Positions 17,721 to 26,500 are shown, counted from the stretch's first letter. The stretch: 64,000 nucleotides of DNA from Actinoplanes aureus (GCF_015704865.1 NZ_JADQTO010000006.1:124001-188000); one strand, 5' to 3'. Numbers and translations are program-made. The notes: generated by a model not told the origin, from the sequence alone.

Positions 17721-18929
17721 TCATGTTCGAGGTGGCCGGCCGCTCAGATGGGCGACGGGTGTGGGGAGCCAGCGGTACAGCAGGGTGGCGGCCAGCAGGC
17801 CGGCCGAGGCGACGGTCAGTGCGGCCGCGGCCAGGGACAGGGCGGCGGTGACGGCGCCGATCAGCAGTGGACCGCCGCCGTTGCCGATGTCGGCGCACAG
17901 CCGCCAGGCGCCGAGGAACTGGGCGCGGCCTTCGGCCGGGGAGACGTCGGAGCCGATGGTCAGGACCAGGCCGGCGCTGAGGCCGTTGCCCAGGCCCATC
18001 AGCATGGCGGCGGCGGCCAGGCCGGGCCCGCCGGTGGCCAGCGGCAGCAGCGCGTGGGCGAGGCCGAGCAGTGCCATCGCCGGTACCGCGGCCCAGCGCC
18101 GGCCGTGCCGGTCCATCAGGCGGCCGGCCGGGTAGAACAGCAGCATGTCCACCGCGCCGGAGCAGCCGTAGATGAGGCCGATGGTGGCCGGGTCGAGTCC
18201 GAGCGAGGCGCCCCACAGCGGCACGATCGCCTGCCGGGAGGCGCGCAGCGCTCCGACCAGCAGTACGCCGAGGCCGAGAGTGCGCAGCGTGCGCCGGTTG
18301 TCGCGGATCACCGTCCACAGGCGGGCCGGGGCACCGAGGGTGTGCGCCGGACGGTCGTGCGGCACCGGCGGCAGCAGGGCGAGGAGCGCGGTCGCCAGGC
18401 CGGCGCCGGCCATCGCGACCAGGTAGGCACCCCTCAGGCCGGTGAGGTGCATCGCCGCGGCGCCGAGGAACGGCCCGATGAACGTACCGATGCGGGCCAC
18501 CCCGCCGAGCGTGGACATCGCCCGGGCCCGCAGGGTCGGGTGGACGGCCTCGGTGAGGTACGCGTGCCGGGCCACGATCCAGGCCGCGCCCGCCACGCCG
18601 AGCAGGCCGACCGCCGCACCGAGCATCAGCACGTTCCGGGCCAGCATGCAGGCGCCCAGTGCGGGCACGGCGAGGGCGGTCGCGGCGACCATCGTGCGCT
18701 GCTCACCGAATCGGGCGATCAGCACGCCGGCCGGCAGCGATCCGGCGATCTGACCCAGCCCGATCATGGCCGCGACCAGCGCCGCCGTGGCCAGCGAGGC
18801 GCCCAGACCGGTCGCCGAGAGCACCACCACGGGCGCCACCGCGCCGAGGGCGGTCGAGTAGACGCCCGACGGCAGGTACACACTCGGCCCGAGCTGGCGC
18901 AGGGTCAGACCCTCGGCGGTTCCGGTCAT
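17721..18929 (-). CDS. MFS transporter
   Basis: A 402-residue major facilitator with the expected polytopic pattern. The loop 2-3 motif is visible as GVLIARFGEQRTMVAAT, and a second-half equivalent as YPAGRLMDRHGRRWAAV. The central cytoplasmic loop contains DNRRTLRTLGLG. It is probably a drug or metabolite exporter driven by the proton gradient; substrate unknown. The upstream DUF2203 gene has the same direction with a 38-bp gap, so they may be co-transcribed. Confidence 0.9.
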   Translation of the reverse strand: MTGTAEGLTLRQLGPSVYLPSGVYSTALGAVAPVVVLSATGLGASLATAALVAAMIGLGQIAGSLPAGVLIARFGEQRTMVAATALAVPALGACMLARNVLMLGAAVGLLGVAGAAWIVARHAYLTEAVHPTLRARAMSTLGGVARIGTFIGPFLGAAAMHLTGLRGAYLVAMAGAGLATALLALLPPVPHDRPAHTLGAPARLWTVIRDNRRTLRTLGLGVLLVGALRASRQAIVPLWGASLGLDPATIGLIYGCSGAVDMLLFYPAGRLMDRHGRRWAAVPAMALLGLAHALLPLATGGPGLAAAAMLMGLGNGLSAGLVLTIGSDVSPAEGRAQFLGAWRLCADIGNGGGPLLIGAVTAALSLAAAALTVASAGLLAATLLYRWLPTPVAHLSGRPPRT

Positions 18930-18967
18930 CCCGGCACCGTATCCGCCGCCGCAGATCTATTCCGCGT

Positions 18968-19336
18968 CTATTCCGCGGGCAGCCTTCGGCGGCCGGCGAA
19001 GCCGAGGTCGGCGCGGTGATACCAGGCCAGGTCCTGGTCGCCTTCCAGCCAGCAGAACAGCACCGGTACGCCGTCCAGATCACCCGGGAAGTCGACGAGC
19101 AACGGCGCCACGCCTTTGAGCTCCGCGCCGGTCTGCTGCACCTCGGTCATCAGCTCGTTGAGCCGGGCCTCGGCGGCCTTGCGTTCCGGCAAACCGCCGA
19201 GGTCGGTGGGGGTGCCGCCGGGGGTGAGCGCGGCGGAGAGTTCGACCATGTCGGCCCGGACCGTGACGATCTCGTCGAGGACCGGCCGCAGCCGTGCCAG
19301 CTCCGCCCGGGCCTGTGGCAGCGTGAACAACCCCAT
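18968..19336 (-). CDS. DUF2203 family protein
   Basis: A 122-residue soluble protein. The N-terminal half is helical (LPQARAELARLRPVLDEI), and the C-terminus carries the hallmark of DUF2203: VPVLFCWLEGDQDLAWYHR, then LGFAGRRRL. The function of the family is unknown. It precedes the MFS gene on the same strand. Confidence 0.9.
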   Translation of the reverse strand: MGLFTLPQARAELARLRPVLDEIVTVRADMVELSAALTPGGTPTDLGGLPERKAAEARLNELMTEVQQTGAELKGVAPLLVDFPGDLDGVPVLFCWLEGDQDLAWYHRADLGFAGRRRLPAE

Positions 19337-19488
19337 GAACGCAGTCTGTCACCCACGTGCCGCCGGCTGGTGCTCGGCCGGTGCGCCGAGGTCGCGCTAA
19401 CTCATCTGTCCGGGGTGATGAGGGCCGGCCGCTCGCCGGTCAGGCTGCCGGCATGGGCGTTCCTGGTTCGGCTGAGGTTACTGATGGG

Positions 19489-19494
19489 TAATAT
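19489..19494 (+). promoter_or_regulatory. -10 box of a leaderless transcript
   Basis: TAATAT ends 6 bases before the ATG of the acyl-CoA oxidase gene and no ribosome site is present, so transcription should start at or next to the start codon. Confidence 0.65.
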
Positions 19495-19500
19495 GGGGGC

Positions 19501-21495
19501 ATGACCCGCGAAGTTGATCCGGCCCGTGTTCAGGAAGTGCTCGACGGGCGTTGGGCGCACATCCGCCAGGCGGTGCGTGACCGGCTGGGCCCCGAGTTCG
19601 TCACGGTCCCGGGAGAGACCGGCGACCAGGCACGGGAGCGGATCAGCCGGCTGATCCGCGAGCTGCCCACCGACGTCGGCGTCGCCTCCGCCTTCCCGGC
19701 CGCGTACGGCGGGTCCGGCGACCCGGGCGGCTCGGCCGTCGCGGCCGAGATGCTGGCACAGGTCGACCTGTCGCTGATGGTCAAGGCGGGCGTGCAGTGG
19801 GGCCTGTTCGGCGGTGCCGTGGTGGCGCTCGGGACGGCGAAGCACCACGACGCGTACCTGCGGGACATCATCTCGGCCGACCTGATGGGCTGCTTCGCGA
19901 TGACCGAGACCGGTCACGGCTCCGACGTGCAGCAGTTGCGCACCACCTGCACGTACGATCCGGTCTCGCAAACCTTCGACCTGCACACGCCGCATCAGGC
20001 CGCCCGCAAGGACTACATCGGCAACGCGGCGCGGGACGGCCGGATGGCGGTCGTCTTCGCACAGCTGATCACTGGTGGGCGGCGGTACGGCGTACACGCC
20101 TGGCTGGTGCCGATCCGCGACGAACAGGGCAACCCGATGCCCGGCGTCACGTTGGGCGACGCGGGCGCGAAGGCCGGCCTGCTCGGCGTCGACAACGGGC
20201 GGATCTCCTTCGACCACGTCACGGTCCCCCGGGAGATGCTGCTGGACCGGTACGGCCAGGTCGCCCCGGACGGCACGTACAGCAGCTCGATCGAGAACGA
20301 CACCCGCCGCTTCTTCACCATGCTCGGCACCCTGGTCCGCGGCCGGGTCACGGTCGGCGCCTCCGCCTCGGCGGCCACCCGCAGCGCACTGACCATCGCG
20401 GTCCGGTACGGCGACGCCCGCCGCCAGTTCACCCGGCCCGGCGACGACCGTGAGGTGGTCCTCAACGACTACCTCGCCCACCAGCGCAAACTGTTGCCGG
20501 CGCTGGCCACCACGTACGCGTACGCCTTCGCCCAGGAGGAGCTGGTCGCCACCCTGGCCGACGTGCAGGGCGGTGTCTCCGGTGGCACCTCCGGTGACGC
20601 GGTCGATGAGCACCGCCAGCGGGAGCTCGAGTCCCGGGCGGCCGGCCTGAAGGCGGTGCAGACCTGGCACGCCACCCACACCATCCAGATGTGCCGCGAG
20701 GCCTGCGGCGGCGCCGGATACCTGGCCGAGAACCGGCTGCCCGGGCTGAAAGCGGACACCGACGTGTTCACCACGTTCGAGGGTGACAACACGGTGCTGC
20801 TCCAGCTCGTCGCCAAGGGTCTGCTCACCGGATACCGCGACGCGTTCGGCTCGCTCGACGGCTGGGGCCGGGCCACCTTCGTCGCCGAGCAGGTGCGCGA
20901 GATGGTTCTGGAGCGGACCGCCGCCCGCTCACTGATCCAGCGGCTGGTCGGTGCCGTACCCGGCCGGGACGAGGAGGTCGCGGTCACCGACCGCGGCTGG
21001 CACCTGACCGTCTTCGAGGACCGCGAGAAGCATCTCCTCGACGGCGCGATCCGCCGGCTGCGCAAGGGCGCGGCCACCAAGAAGGATCGCCCGTTCGACA
21101 TCTTCAACGACGTGCAGGACCACGTGCTGAAGACGGCCACCGCGCACATCGACCGGATCACCCTCGAAGCGTTCGTCGCCGGCATCGAACGCACCACCGA
21201 CCCGGCGGCCCGCGAGTTGCTCTCCCGCGTCTGCGATCTGTACGCGCTGAGCGTCATCGAAGCGGAGAAGGGCTGGCTCATGGAACACGGCCGGCTGACC
21301 CCGGCCCGCTCCAAGGCGGTGACCGCGGTGGTCAACGACCTGCTGCGCGAGTTGCGCCCGCACATGCGCACGCTGGTCGACGCCTTCGCCATCCCGGACG
21401 CCTGGCTGAACGCGGCGATCCTCCGCGAGGAGCCGGGCCGCCAGGACGCGATGGCGAAGGAGGATGACGCGGTCCGCGCCGTACCCGTCGGCTGA
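19501..21495 (+). CDS. Acyl-CoA oxidase/dehydrogenase (ACOX type)
   Basis: A 664-residue flavoprotein; the length fits acyl-CoA oxidases rather than ~380-residue dehydrogenases. The order is a helical N-domain, FAMTETGHGSDVQQLRTTCT (FAD/substrate-binding beta domain), RRQF plus ACGGAGYLAENRLPGLK, the catalytic Glu in TTFEGDN, and a second C-terminal helical domain. It introduces the trans-2 double bond in acyl-CoA during beta-oxidation; oxidases pass electrons to O2. No other fatty-acid genes are adjacent. The start is leaderless (TAATAT box). Confidence 0.92.
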   Translation: MTREVDPARVQEVLDGRWAHIRQAVRDRLGPEFVTVPGETGDQARERISRLIRELPTDVGVASAFPAAYGGSGDPGGSAVAAEMLAQVDLSLMVKAGVQWGLFGGAVVALGTAKHHDAYLRDIISADLMGCFAMTETGHGSDVQQLRTTCTYDPVSQTFDLHTPHQAARKDYIGNAARDGRMAVVFAQLITGGRRYGVHAWLVPIRDEQGNPMPGVTLGDAGAKAGLLGVDNGRISFDHVTVPREMLLDRYGQVAPDGTYSSSIENDTRRFFTMLGTLVRGRVTVGASASAATRSALTIAVRYGDARRQFTRPGDDREVVLNDYLAHQRKLLPALATTYAYAFAQEELVATLADVQGGVSGGTSGDAVDEHRQRELESRAAGLKAVQTWHATHTIQMCREACGGAGYLAENRLPGLKADTDVFTTFEGDNTVLLQLVAKGLLTGYRDAFGSLDGWGRATFVAEQVREMVLERTAARSLIQRLVGAVPGRDEEVAVTDRGWHLTVFEDREKHLLDGAIRRLRKGAATKKDRPFDIFNDVQDHVLKTATAHIDRITLEAFVAGIERTTDPAARELLSRVCDLYALSVIEAEKGWLMEHGRLTPARSKAVTAVVNDLLRELRPHMRTLVDAFAIPDAWLNAAILREEPGRQDAMAKEDDAVRAVPVG

Positions 21496-21507
21496 CGAGA
21501 TAGGGGT

Positions 21508-22494
21508 TTACCTGCGCAGCGTGTGCACCGTTCCGGCGGTCACCGCCGCGAGCTTTTCCGGGTTCGCCACGTTGTGGACCGCCGTGATCCGCCCGTCCGC
21601 GCCGAGCTCGACCGTCATGGTGGCCAGCACCCGCCCGGCGCCGTGGAAGACGAGCCCCGGCGCGCCGTTCAACTCGGCGATCTCCACGCGCATGTCGGCC
21701 GGCGCGACCCCCTCGTACGCCCGGCCGGCGACCCCGGCCAGCCACGTCGCCACCCGTTCCGCGCCGATCACCGGGCGCAGCGCCTGGCGTACCCGGCCGC
21801 CGCCGTCGGTCCACAGCGTCACGTCCGGCGCGAGCAGCTCCATCAGCGTGTTGATGTCGCCGCCCCCGGCGGCGGCGAGAAACCGTTCGGTCACCTGCCG
21901 GTGCCGGGCCGGCGTGGCCGGGAACCGGGGGCGCCGGTCCCGCACATGCCCGCGGGCCCGGTGCGCCGCCTGCCGCACGGACTCCTCGGACCGCTCCACG
22001 GCCGCCGCGATCTCCCCGTATCCGAAGCCGAACGCCTCCCGGAGCACGAACACCGCCCTCTCGAGCGGGCTGAGACTCTCCAACAGCATCAGCAGCCCGG
22101 CCGACACCGACTCGGCCAGGGCGACGTCCTCACCCGCGTCCCCGCTGGTGACGCCATCACCGGTCAGGATCGGCTCCGGCAGCCACGGCCCGACGTACGT
22201 CTCCCGCCGCGCCCGCGCCGACCGCAGCCGATCCATCGCCACATTGGTCACGATCCGCACCAGGTACGCCTTCGGCTCGGCCACCTGGGAGCGGTCCGCC
22301 GCGGACCACTTCATCCAGGTGTCCTGCACCGCGTCCTCTGCGTCCACGGCCGTGCCCAGAATCCGGTAGGCCACCGAGAAGAGCAGGTTGCGGTAGTCCT
22401 CGAACGGTCCGGCCGGGGCGCGGTGCGCCGGGTTCTCTGCGCTGGTCATGTCTGCGCTGGTCATGTCTGCGCTGGTCATGTCTGCGCTGGTCAT
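21508..22494 (-). CDS. SigJ-type ECF sigma factor with SnoaL-like C-domain
   Basis: A 328-residue ECF41-like sigma factor. Region 2 has DAEDAVQDTWMKW; region 4 has FGFGYGEIAAAVERSEESVR; the C-terminal ~110 residues form an NTF2/SnoaL-like domain (LLAPDVTLWTDGGGR) that in ECF41 factors modulates activity in place of a separate anti-sigma. ATG 22494 overlaps the stop of the upstream oxidoreductase (ATGA), coupling the genes. The N-terminus is MTSAD repeated four times, so four in-frame ATG codons lie 15 bp apart and the true start is uncertain. Confidence 0.9.
   Translation of the reverse strand: MTSADMTSADMTSADMTSAENPAHRAPAGPFEDYRNLLFSVAYRILGTAVDAEDAVQDTWMKWSAADRSQVAEPKAYLVRIVTNVAMDRLRSARARRETYVGPWLPEPILTGDGVTSGDAGEDVALAESVSAGLLMLLESLSPLERAVFVLREAFGFGYGEIAAAVERSEESVRQAAHRARGHVRDRRPRFPATPARHRQVTERFLAAAGGGDINTLMELLAPDVTLWTDGGGRVRQALRPVIGAERVATWLAGVAGRAYEGVAPADMRVEIAELNGAPGLVFHGAGRVLATMTVELGADGRITAVHNVANPEKLAAVTAGTVHTLRR
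22436..22494 (-). repeat. 15-bp tandem repeat x4 carrying start codons
   Basis: The plus-strand unit TCTGCGCTGGTCATG occurs four times without mismatch. On the coding strand each unit is ATG ACC AGC GCA GAC (MTSAD), so each copy supplies an in-frame initiation codon (22494, 22479, 22464, 22449). Confidence 0.97.
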
Positions 22495-23651
22495 CGGGTG
22501 TACTGGCCGCCGCGGCGCCAGGAGAACAGGCCGGCTGCCGGTGTCCGGGTCAGGCGCTGGAAGGTCTGCCACGGCGATGAGCTCACCGTCTCCTTGTACC
22601 AGACGGCCGCCCGGCCGGTGAGGGCCAGCCGCTTGGCGGCGCCGTCCGGCCGGGTGAACTGGATGACCGCGTCCCGGCGGCCCAGGCTCACCGGCAGGTG
22701 CACGTAGCCGAACCGGAACCGGCCCGGCTCCCGCCCGTCCAGCTCCCGCATCAGCGAGTACGCCGCGTGCACCGCGCTCGGTATGCCGCCCTGGCAGGTG
22801 CCGTGCATGACGCCGTAGTTCTGGCGGATCGCGGCCGCGTCGCCGATCGCGTACACGCCGGGGTGCGAGACGGAACGCAGCGAGCCGTCGGTGACGATCC
22901 GGCCCCGGTCGTCGACGGTGAAGCCGGCCGCGGCGGCCAGCGCGGGGACGCGTACGCCACCGGTCCAGACCACGACGTCGGCCGCCAGGCTCTCCCCGTC
23001 ACTCGTCGTCAGCGAGTCGGGCAGCACCTTGGCGATCCGGGTGCCGGTGCGTACGCGTACGCCGAGCCGGTCCAGCGCCCGGTCCAGGTATGCCCTCGCC
23101 CGCCGCCCCATCGCCGCGCCCGGCTCGGCGTCGCCGACCAGCAGTACGTCCAGTCCCGGGTGCCGCTCGGCGATCTCGGTCGCCGCCTCGATCCCGGTCA
23201 GCCCGGTACCGCAGACCGCGACGGTGCCGCCGCCCAGCCCGGCCAGGCGCCGCGCGAGCGCGTCCGCTGCGTGAGCGCTGTCCAACGTGTACGCGTACTC
23301 GTCCGCCCCCGGGACAGCGGTGGTGTCCGCCGTCGCGCCGAGCGCGAAGACCAGCCGGTCGTACCGGATCTCCCGCTCGTCGTCGATCCGGACCGTACCG
23401 GACTCCGGGTCGACGGCGGTGACCCAGCCGGTGACCAGGGCGGCGTTGGTGCCCGCCAGCATCTCCGGGATGCGCAGATCGGCCAGCTGCTGGCCGGTCG
23501 CCGTCTGGTGCAGCCGGAGCCGCTCGGTGAAGCGGTCACTCGCGTTGATCACGGTGATCCGTACGTCGTCGCGGCCCTTGGTGCGGCCCGCGAGGACGGT
23601 CGCCGCGGCCATTCCGGTGTAGCCCCCGCCCAGAATCACGATCTCGTGCAT
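22491..23651 (-). CDS. FAD/NAD(P)-dependent oxidoreductase (NDH-2 like)
   Basis: A 386-residue two-dinucleotide-binding flavoprotein. The N-terminal FAD fold is IVILGGGYTGMAAATVLAG; the NAD(P) fold is GGTVAVCGTGLTGIEAA; the second FAD contact is HPGVYAIGDAAA. It resembles NDH-2 and related pyridine nucleotide-disulfide reductases but lacks a CxxC pair. ATG 23651 follows GAGAGGA. It forms a coupled operon with the downstream sigJ-type gene, a pairing common in actinobacteria. Confidence 0.9.
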   Translation of the reverse strand: MHEIVILGGGYTGMAAATVLAGRTKGRDDVRITVINASDRFTERLRLHQTATGQQLADLRIPEMLAGTNAALVTGWVTAVDPESGTVRIDDEREIRYDRLVFALGATADTTAVPGADEYAYTLDSAHAADALARRLAGLGGGTVAVCGTGLTGIEAATEIAERHPGLDVLLVGDAEPGAAMGRRARAYLDRALDRLGVRVRTGTRIAKVLPDSLTTSDGESLAADVVVWTGGVRVPALAAAAGFTVDDRGRIVTDGSLRSVSHPGVYAIGDAAAIRQNYGVMHGTCQGGIPSAVHAAYSLMRELDGREPGRFRFGYVHLPVSLGRRDAVIQFTRPDGAAKRLALTGRAAVWYKETVSSSPWQTFQRLTRTPAAGLFSWRRGGQYTR

Positions 23652-23771
23652 CGTCCCGTTCCTCTCTCCGCGCCGGTCTCCCCGCCGGCTTCTATCCCGC
23701 CGGTTGTCATGCACGAGACGGGGACGGCGCACGGGACGTGAACCGCAGTGGTCCACGTCACAGGATGCGGG

Positions 23772-24704
23772 TCACGTCTGGAGTCCCCCCGGTACGTAGC
23801 GGGCGTCCGGGTCGAGCGCCTCCTCCTGGCCGACCAGCGCGGTGAACGCGGCCCACGGCATCCGGTCGACCGGTTCCGCCGAGCCGCTCTCGGCTATCGC
23901 GCGGTAGACCAGTGACGCCGCGCGCATGGCGGCGAGCAGCGCGGAGACCGGGTGCAGGACCAGACGGACGCCGACGGCGGCGAGATCGGCGTCGGTGATC
24001 GCCGGGTGGTTGCCGCCGGCCTCCGAGCGGCTGATCACGATCGGTACGCCGGGCATCGCCCGGTGCATCTCGGCCAGCTCGTCGAGGGAGTCGACACCCT
24101 CCGGGAGGACCGCGTCGGCTCCGGCTTCGGCGTACGCCCGGCAGCGGACGATCGTCTCGGCGAGACCGTGTGCGGCGTACGTGCTGGTCCGCGCGATAAG
24201 CGCGAGCTCCGGCACCTGATCGGCCAGTGCGGAGATCTTGGCGGCCGCCAGGCCGATCCCGGCGATCTCCCTGCCGGCGATCTCTCTGCCAGCCACCGCC
24301 CGGCCGGCCCGCTCTCTGCCGCCTACCTGGTTGCCGACCGGTTGTCCGCGGTGATCCGGGTTGACCTGGTCATCCAGGTGCAGCCCGGAGATGCCGGCCC
24401 GGGCGTATGCCAGACCGGTCCAGACCGCGTGCAGCGGATCGTCGTATCCGGTGCCCGCGTCGGCCAGCAGCGGCACCCCGCCGAGCGCCGGGATCAAGGT
24501 GGTCGCCCGGTCGGCGATCTGGGTGCCGTGCGCGAAGCCGAGGTCGGCGCCGCCCAGTGCGATCGCCGTGACCGCGGCGCCGGACAGATGCACGGCCCGG
24601 TGCCCGGCCCGCACCGCGAGCGCGGCCGTCACCGGGTCGTAGACGCCGGGCACGTGGGTGACATGGTCGGAGGCGAGCAGCGCGCGCAAGGCAGTGGCGG
24701 TCAT
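23772..24704 (-). CDS. Isocitrate lyase/PEP mutase family protein lacking the lyase Cys
   Basis: A 310-residue TIM barrel of the ICL/PEPM superfamily (VPGVYDPVTAALAVRAGHRA, LLADAGTGYDDP, ISGLHLDDQ, ADAVLPEGVDSLDEL). In methylisocitrate lyases the segment after the EDQ strand is a KRCGH loop with the catalytic Cys. Here it reads NPDHRGQPVG, followed by a low-complexity insertion with AGRE repeats. A carbon-carbon lyase function is therefore doubtful; a hydrolase, mutase or degenerate protein is possible. ATG 24704 is preferred over the longer 24746 frame. It is divergent from the DUF2461 gene. Confidence 0.82.
   Translation of the reverse strand: MTATALRALLASDHVTHVPGVYDPVTAALAVRAGHRAVHLSGAAVTAIALGGADLGFAHGTQIADRATTLIPALGGVPLLADAGTGYDDPLHAVWTGLAYARAGISGLHLDDQVNPDHRGQPVGNQVGGRERAGRAVAGREIAGREIAGIGLAAAKISALADQVPELALIARTSTYAAHGLAETIVRCRAYAEAGADAVLPEGVDSLDELAEMHRAMPGVPIVISRSEAGGNHPAITDADLAAVGVRLVLHPVSALLAAMRAASLVYRAIAESGSAEPVDRMPWAAFTALVGQEEALDPDARYVPGGLQT
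24259..24318 (-). repeat. Degenerate 15-bp in-frame repeat x4
   Basis: Units related to CCGGCGATCTCCCTG follow each other in 15-bp steps. They encode the AGRE/IAGRE insertion at the active-site loop of the PEP-mutase-family protein. Confidence 0.8.
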
Positions 24705-24776
24705 GATTGATTGTGCAGCGCGTCGCTTCAGCGATGCGAGGCGCATGGTCGGCCTGGCCGGTGGCAGACTTTCCGA

Positions 24777-25493
24777 GTGACCTCAGCTTCCAAGTCGAGT
24801 TCAGCTTCCCAGTCGAGTTCAGCTTCCCGAAAGCGCTCGGCTTCCTCACCGACGAGCTCGGCAGTGACGTTTCGCGGCTGGCCGAGTGAGGCCCTCGAGT
24901 TCTACGACGGTCTCGCCGCCGACAATTCGAAGACCTACTGGGCCGCGCACCGCGACTTCTACGAGACCCAGGTGCGCGCGCCGATGGAGCTACTGCTGGC
25001 CGAGCTGGAGCCGGAGTTCGGTCCGGGGCGGATCTTCCGGCCATACCGGGACGTGCGGTTCAGTAAGGACAAGAGCCCGTACAAGACGCACATCGGCGCG
25101 TGGCTGGAGTCCGGCGGCTACCTCCAGCTCTCCGCCGACGGCCTGGCCGCCGGCTGCGGCATGTACCAGATGGCCCCCGACCAGGTCGACCGTTACCGAC
25201 GCGCGGTCGCCGGGTCGTCAGCCGGGCCGGAACTGATCGAATTGATCGCGGCCATCGAGAAGGCCGGCATCGGCGTGCACGGCCACGGCAGCTTGAAAAC
25301 CGTGCCGCGCGGCTACCCGAAGGACCATCCGCGGGTCGACCTCCTGCGCCACAAGGGCCTGACCACCTGGCAGGAATGGCGGCCGGCCGCGTGGATGGGC
25401 ACCGCGGCGGCGAAGGACCGCGTGGTCAAGTTCCTGCGAGCCAGCCGCCCGTTGCGCGACTGGCTGGACCATCACGTGGGCCCGTCTCACTAG
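24777..25493 (+). CDS. DUF2461 (TIGR02453) family protein
   Basis: A ~238-residue protein of unknown function. The conserved core is visible: FRGWPSEALEFYDGLAADNS, YRDVRFSKDKSPYKTHIG, GGYLQLSADGLAAGCGMY, KTVPRGYPKDHP and LLRHKGLT. GTG 24777 is chosen for the CAGACT-like -10 just upstream; GTG 24864 is the alternative and would remove a Ser/Ala-rich leader built from an 18-bp repeat. It is divergent from the PEPM-family gene and ends at a TAG that also begins a 16-bp repeat array. Confidence 0.88.
   Translation: MTSASKSSSASQSSSASRKRSASSPTSSAVTFRGWPSEALEFYDGLAADNSKTYWAAHRDFYETQVRAPMELLLAELEPEFGPGRIFRPYRDVRFSKDKSPYKTHIGAWLESGGYLQLSADGLAAGCGMYQMAPDQVDRYRRAVAGSSAGPELIELIAAIEKAGIGVHGHGSLKTVPRGYPKDHPRVDLLRHKGLTTWQEWRPAAWMGTAAAKDRVVKFLRASRPLRDWLDHHVGPSH
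24783..24828 (+). repeat. 18-bp in-frame repeat, 2.5 copies
   Basis: The unit TCAGCTTCCMAGTCGAGT occurs twice plus 10 bases. It encodes SASKSS/SASQSS at the possible N-terminus of the DUF2461 protein. Confidence 0.9.
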
Positions 25494-25565
25494 CTGTCCG
25501 TTCCCCCAGCTGTCCGTTCCCCCAGTTGTCCGTTCCCCCAGCTGTCCGTTCCCCTAGCTGTTCAG
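25492..25565. repeat. 16-bp intergenic tandem repeat x4
   Basis: AGCTGTCCGTTCCCCC occurs four times (two single-base changes) and a partial fifth copy follows. It fills the whole gap between two converging genes; the TAG stop of the left gene and the TAG stop of the right gene both lie in CTAGCTGT at its two ends. Confidence 0.95.
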
Positions 25566-25775
25566 GTAGACCTCCACGTCGTAGAGCAGGCGGACCGGCT
25601 CGCCGTTGGTGACGCCCACGAAGACGGGTTCGCCGGCCGGGGTGCGCCCGTGCCGCCACACCGCCTCGCGGGCCGCGTCCACCGAATCGCGGTCCGACCG
25701 GCCGTCCAGGTGCAGAGCCATCACCCGCTTGGCGGTCTTCCGGTCGCTCTCCAGCTGTATCCGCATCAGGGCCAT
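25554..25775 (-). CDS. Small conserved-looking protein, unknown function
   Basis: A 73-residue protein, not recognised. It is rich in charged residues (MRIQLESDRKTAKRVMALHL, DAAREAVWRHGRTPAGEPVF) and looks soluble with mixed helix and strand. ATG 25775 follows AGGGGAG. It is divergent from a TetR gene, and the inverted repeats in the 52-bp gap overlap its promoter, so it is probably under that repressor. Confidence 0.65.
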   Translation of the reverse strand: MALMRIQLESDRKTAKRVMALHLDGRSDRDSVDAAREAVWRHGRTPAGEPVFVGVTNGEPVRLLYDVEVYLNS

Positions 25776-25786
25776 GATGGCTCCCC

Positions 25787-25821
25787 TTAACGTCGGCAAG
25801 CTGACTTACCAACGTTAACCT
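25787..25821. promoter_or_regulatory. TetR operator and divergent promoter
   Basis: Outer arms TTAACGT (25787-25793) and ACGTTAA (25812-25818) are perfect reverse complements; an inner imperfect palindrome GTCGGCAAGCTGAC lies at 25792-25805. TAACCT (25816-25821) is a -10 box 6 bases before the GTG of the TetR gene, so repressor binding would block a leaderless promoter. Confidence 0.6.
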
Positions 25822-25827
25822 AACGCT

Positions 25828-26478
25828 GTGACGTCTTCCATCTGGCTTCGTGACGAGGAACCCCGCCGGCGCCGGGCGCCCCAGCTCACCCGCGAACGCA
25901 TCGTCGGCGAGGCGGTCGCGCTGCTCGACGAGGACGGCGTCGACGGGCTCACCATGCGCAACCTGGCACGGCGGCTCGGCGTCACGTCGACCGCGCTCTA
26001 CTGGCACGTCGCCACCAAGGACGACGTACTCGACCTGGCCGTCGACCAGATCTTCAGCGAGGTGCCGATCCCTGAACCGGGGCAGGATTGGCGTGCTGAC
26101 GTGCGTACCCTCGTGCGGGGTTGGCGGGCTGCCATGCTCGCGCATCCCTGGGCGCCCGCCCTGATCGGGCGTCCGCTGCTCGGGCCCAATGTGCTGGCTC
26201 GCACCGAGTTCCTGCAGGCCGCGCTGGTCCGCGGTGGCCGCACCGGCATGGACCTTGCGGTGACCACCCGGCTGCTGGCCAACTACGTGATCGGCGCGGC
26301 GGTCACCGAGGCCACCTGGCGGCGCGCCTCCGATGCGCGGGCGCGGGCGGAGACCCGGCGCCGCATCGCGGCGTATCCCACCCTGGACGCGTCCGGGCAC
26401 CTCGACGCGTCCCGCTGGGACGACGACCTTCTCTTCGACGGCGGCCTCGACGCGATCCTCGGATCAGGCACGCATTGA
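25828..26478 (+). CDS. TetR-family regulator (TetR_C type)
   Basis: A 216-residue repressor. The helix-turn-helix is GLTMRNLARRLGVTSTALYW followed by HVATKDDVLDL at ~40-75; this pattern, and a long C-domain with an HPW segment (AAMLAHPWAPALIGRP), match the classical TetR_C subgroup that usually controls drug exporters. No transporter is adjacent; the likely targets are itself and the divergent 73-residue gene. The GTG start is leaderless by the -10 position. Confidence 0.9.
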   Translation: MTSSIWLRDEEPRRRRAPQLTRERIVGEAVALLDEDGVDGLTMRNLARRLGVTSTALYWHVATKDDVLDLAVDQIFSEVPIPEPGQDWRADVRTLVRGWRAAMLAHPWAPALIGRPLLGPNVLARTEFLQAALVRGGRTGMDLAVTTRLLANYVIGAAVTEATWRRASDARARAETRRRIAAYPTLDASGHLDASRWDDDLLFDGGLDAILGSGTH

Positions 26479-26500
26479 GGACGCGGTGTGTAAGCCTGAG

